A stretch of 64,000 nucleotides of DNA. It comes from Actinomucor elegans (lineage: Eukaryota; Mucoromycota; Mucoromycetes; Mucorales; Mucoraceae). Below, piece by piece: positions 61,214 through 64,000 of the stretch (the stretch's first letter is position 1; each line of letters begins with the position of its first letter). The notes beneath the pieces were generated by a model, which did not search any database, had not been told where the DNA came from, and saw only the letters and a program-made list of their open reading frames with translations. The position numbers and the translations under genes are program-made. The stretch lies in the NCBI GenBank assembly GCA_026027325.1, contig JAMSLZ010000020.1, positions 310,001 through 374,000 on the forward strand, written 5' to 3'.

Positions 61214-62203
61214 TTACTTTTTCCACTTTTTCGTTCTATCTTTTGGTGATAATAGAGTTAAAGAAATAGGTACATCATCATCATCATCGCTGTCTTGGTT
61301 AAACTGCAGTCTTTCTTTGACTCGTTCTTTGTATTTATCAGCGGCCGTTTGATACTGTTCTTTCTTTTCTTCTGGTTTCGAGCTTGTATTACTTTGAATA
61401 GCCGCTGCGATGGGTATCAAGTCTTTGTCATCGTCTTCTTCCAGATCATTCAGTAGAGAAGAAGGTTTACTGATAGGTGACTGTAAATAGCCAAGCGGAA
61501 TATCATCATCGTCACTACTGTCATTTTGGACATGGATCATACGACGTCTTGTAGGCGTGGTAGGTGATTTTAGCTGCTGTTGTGATTTGGAAGCATGTAA
61601 ACGGGGTGATGAAAGAGACCTTGACCGAGATATGTCTTTGACTTGGGGCTTCGGCATCGGCTTCTCGACGGTTTGTTGGATGGATTCTTGTTGTAACCGA
61701 GCAGCCTTTCTTAGATCATGAGCGGAAGAGAATTTACGCATGGATGGTTGCTGCTGGTGGTGCAATGGAATAGGCGGTACTGGAGGAGGAGATTTATGGT
61801 AAGTAGGTGATAAGAGAGGTAATGAATCGGCCAGCGATGTTGGGGTGGTGTCTCTTTTACACAGTTTATTCAAGGCATTTTCTCGCTCTTCGAGTAAGAT
61901 ACGCAAGTTTGTATTATTTGTAGAAGGATCTCTACCGACTGATTTGGATCTTTGTCTTGTTTGCTGCTTTTGAGGTTTTCTTGTGTCAGTTGAGGTAGAA
62001 GGCTTTGGTGGAGGTGGAGGTGGAGGTTGATAAGGATCATGTTTAGGAGATAGCATGGAGTTTAACGGTACAGTGGAGATACCTGAGCCTAAAGAAGAAT
62101 CAAGTGGTGATCTCGGAGAACTGCCATTACTGCTGTTCTTACTACGAAATAAGCCAAACAAAGGCTTTGGCTTTTTCGATCTTTTGATATGTGAAGTATT
62201 CAT
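61214..62203 (-). CDS. Low-complexity, Pro/Ser-rich acidic-patch protein, unrecognised
   Basis: A single exon of 329 residues from the first in-frame ATG (MNTSHIKRSKKPKPLFGLFR). The open frame extends further upstream to about 62344 but without an ATG. It is mostly disordered: a basic N-terminus, poly-Pro runs (QPPPPPPPKP, SPPPVPPIPL) that could bind SH3 or profilin, an Arg/Ser-rich region, and a coiled, Lys/Glu-rich end. An acidic unit occurs twice: SSDDDDIPLGYLQSP and DSDDDDDVPISLTLLSP. No enzymatic domain is visible. An adaptor or cytoskeletal scaffold is possible but unproven. Confidence 0.6.
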   Translation of the reverse strand: MNTSHIKRSKKPKPLFGLFRSKNSSNGSSPRSPLDSSLGSGISTVPLNSMLSPKHDPYQPPPPPPPKPSTSTDTRKPQKQQTRQRSKSVGRDPSTNNTNLRILLEERENALNKLCKRDTTPTSLADSLPLLSPTYHKSPPPVPPIPLHHQQQPSMRKFSSAHDLRKAARLQQESIQQTVEKPMPKPQVKDISRSRSLSSPRLHASKSQQQLKSPTTPTRRRMIHVQNDSSDDDDIPLGYLQSPISKPSSLLNDLEEDDDKDLIPIAAAIQSNTSSKPEEKKEQYQTAADKYKERVKERLQFNQDSDDDDDVPISLTLLSPKDRTKKWKK

Positions 62204-62530
62204 AAAGTAAACAAAAAGGAAAGGTGGGATTAAGCAAAGAGGCTTATTTAAAGGAGATATGAGCGTTACACGAATAGTTTGCACTAAAATGAAAGGAATC
62301 TTCTTGGAATTACACAAAACTACTCTTTGGTTTCTCCTAAGCAAATTCGCTCAGTCAAGTTTCCTTACACTTTAACTACTGTAAAATACACGTGTACCAC
62401 TATTGAAAACACGTGTATCAACTTGGAACTGTTTCTTTGATATGAACGAAAAAACCAAGTGCTACAGTGCACAAATGTATCATAAATGAACAGTGGAGTG
62501 TAGCACTTGTAGAAACGCGCCATTTGAAAT

Positions 62531-62571
<41 letters not shown>

Positions 62572-62672
62572 GGCAAGATTACTGGTATTTCAGAGTCATG
62601 CAAGATGATATCCTTTTTTTTTCTTTCTTTCTTGCTCCTATTTGATACCCTTTCTTTTTAAATATTAACGCT
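62204..62672. other. Divergent intergenic region with long A tract
   Basis: It holds an A tract of about 33 at 62534-62567, one of the longest in the window. The repeated word ACACGTGTA (62388-62396 and 62409-62417) contains E-box-like CACGTG and may be a regulatory site. Confidence 0.4.
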
Positions 62673-64000
62673 ATGGGTAACAGTTCACTACCTTATGAAA
62701 TAGTACATTGCTCTTCTTGGGATGACGATTACAATCCGGAACAGTTGGTCAAAAGTAGTCCTGGTAACCAGTGCGAACCTTTACCAGACAAGTGTAAAGG
62801 TTGGCAAACTCCCAAGTAATATAATATATATATATATATGTGTGTGTATACATCTTTTAGTTTCTTTATTAACACTTTCTATAGATGCCCTGAATACCCT
62901 CAAGACTTGATCATTCATTTATTATCGGGTACCAGCCGTATATCCAAAGTTCAAGTATTATCTCACCACTTTAAAATTGCGACCAAAATCGATGTATATA
63001 TTGGTATTCTCAAGGACGCCGAAGATGTACTTGAAGATATAGCACCAGATATGCCTCCAAGCGATGATGAAGACAATATGTTAATTGAATTTACTAGATT
63101 AGGGTAATTACACATGCTCTTATTACATAGAAACTTGTCTAATAACAAAATAGCTATGTCTCTTTTGATGATAACACACGCGCGCAGTTCCGCGCTCGGG
63201 AACTGAAATCTATTAAAATCAACGCGGATGGTGAATATGTTCGTCTAGTCATTCGGAACTGTCATAGAAACAAACATAATACATATAACCAAGTAAAAGC
63301 GATCTGCTTCAGTCCAAACATATACATATAATACTAACGAATCCCTTTAGGTTGGTATTCTTGCTTTGAATATCTTGGGCCAGCCATTGCACTCAATAGA
63401 TAGAGATGAAATTACGTCTTCCTCCAACTTGCCGCAGGTATGTTATATACATTACATATACAACAAAATGCATATACTTATAAGTGTATAGAATCACACT
63501 GCACGTTACCCATTTGATGATAATAGTCTACTCAGCTCCTCAACAAGACGTACAAGCGTATCAAGCACTCACAGCCAAATCAGTCGACTACCTTCTTCTA
63601 GTGCTGCAGAAATTGAACTTCAACGATGGATAGAAGCATTACTTCATGCTGAAGAAGAAGCAGTCCGAGGTATCATTTTATATAGTGTCATGCACGTATA
63701 AATTACTAATCCTAAACTTAGGTGAATCGTATCAGATTGCTAAAACATACAAATTCCTGGGAGACAAGATGGAAAAGCTGACCAAGATCTTGGCAGATCT
63801 CGAATTTAAAAAGAGGAGAGCAGTTGAGATCAAAAATTATGACGAAGCGGAAAAGATCAAGGTACATTCATAATACAAATCAATTGTATGTTACTAAGAA
63901 ATATTATAGGATGATATCCAAGGAATTAGGGAAGTAGCTGTTAACACTTTAAAACATGCACAGATTCATATTACTGAAGATGGGATCATTGAACCATTGG
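62673..64000 (+). CDS. CEP104-like centrosomal/ciliary-tip protein, N-terminal part
   Basis: Exons 62673-62815, 62885-63103, 63154-63292, 63351-63437, 63492-63669, 63722-63861 and 63910->64000 all keep frame; the gene runs off the window. The N-terminus follows the CEP104 beta-sandwich block by block: KGWQTPKCPEYPQDLIIHLL, SRISKVQVLSHHFKIATKID, YIGILKDA, FTRLGYVSFDDNTRAQFRAR, ELKSIKINADGEYVRLVI, and NKHNTYNQVGILALNILGQP. A helical coil with KTYKFLGDKMEKLTKILADL and AVEIKNYDEAEKIKDDI follows, matching the CEP104 coiled coil. The TOG and zinc-finger parts would lie downstream. In animals and algae CEP104 is a microtubule plus-end and ciliary-tip protein that binds EB1 and CP110. In a mould it may act at microtubule tips or spindle pole bodies. 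Confidence 0.85.

Overview
The window is fungal nuclear DNA, most likely from an early-diverging mould (Mucoromycota, probably Mucorales). It is AT-rich, and almost every gene is cut by short introns of about 45-90 bp with gtaagt-like donors and (c/t)tag acceptors. The proteins are typical of the group: a chitin-deacetylase-like surface protein, a FUSC/BRE4-like transporter, a fungal Rho1-PKC pair, and long homopolymer tracts between genes. No rRNA or tRNA gene, CRISPR array, operon or intact mobile element was seen. Gene models are spliced by eye. Every multi-exon model marked complete keeps its frame across all junctions, with one exception, the Rho gene, which carries a one-base frameshift.

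Layout. 0-7 kb (+): 3' end of a CCC1/VIT1 iron-manganese transporter, a secreted HExxH metalloprotease, and the oligosaccharyltransferase subunit OST1/ribophorin I. 7-9 kb (-): a polysaccharide-deacetylase-like protein with degenerate catalytic motifs. 11-13.6 kb (-): a DED1/DDX3 DEAD-box helicase with a Trp/Gly-rich N-terminus. 14.5-18 kb (+): a multi-KH RNA-binding protein. 20-23.7 kb (-): a FUSC-family membrane protein. 24.7-26.8 kb (-) and 34-36.2 kb (+): two paralogous 4-coumarate/acyl-CoA ligase-like enzymes with PTS1-like tails. Between them lie a transposase-derived ORF without its catalytic acids and a SUN-domain protein. 36.4-39 kb (+): a DHA2-type MFS transporter. 41.7-44 kb (+): dipeptidyl peptidase III. 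44.4-45.2 kb (+): Rho1-like GTPase. 45.2-46.1 kb (-): RNase P/MRP subunit POP4. 46.9-48.7 kb (+): SLC18-like MFS transporter. 48.7-52.4 kb (-): protein kinase C. 53.2-54.5 kb (+): a small ORF and eIF6. 56 kb (+): a tiny Cys/Trp-rich protein. 57.6-58.9 kb (-): a snoRNA host transcript. 59.1-60.4 kb (+): DNAJC17/Cwc23-like J protein. 61.2-62.2 kb (-): a low-complexity protein. 62.7 kb-end (+): start of a CEP104-like gene.

The most interesting non-obvious element is the non-coding block at 57.6-58.9 kb. On the minus strand it reads as a chain of short exons separated by introns. Each intron holds one box C/D snoRNA-like unit with terminal stem, C/C' and D'/D boxes. Several guides are complementary to recognisable conserved stretches of 18S or 25S rRNA.

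Functional themes: ribosome and RNA biology (eIF6, DED1, POP4, KH protein, DNAJC17, snoRNAs), cell-wall and surface biology (Rho1, PKC, deacetylase-like protein, OST1), and peroxisomal acyl activation next to transporters. A short degenerate repeat with a core like TGCGACATT followed by GAGATC recurs in many intergenic gaps.
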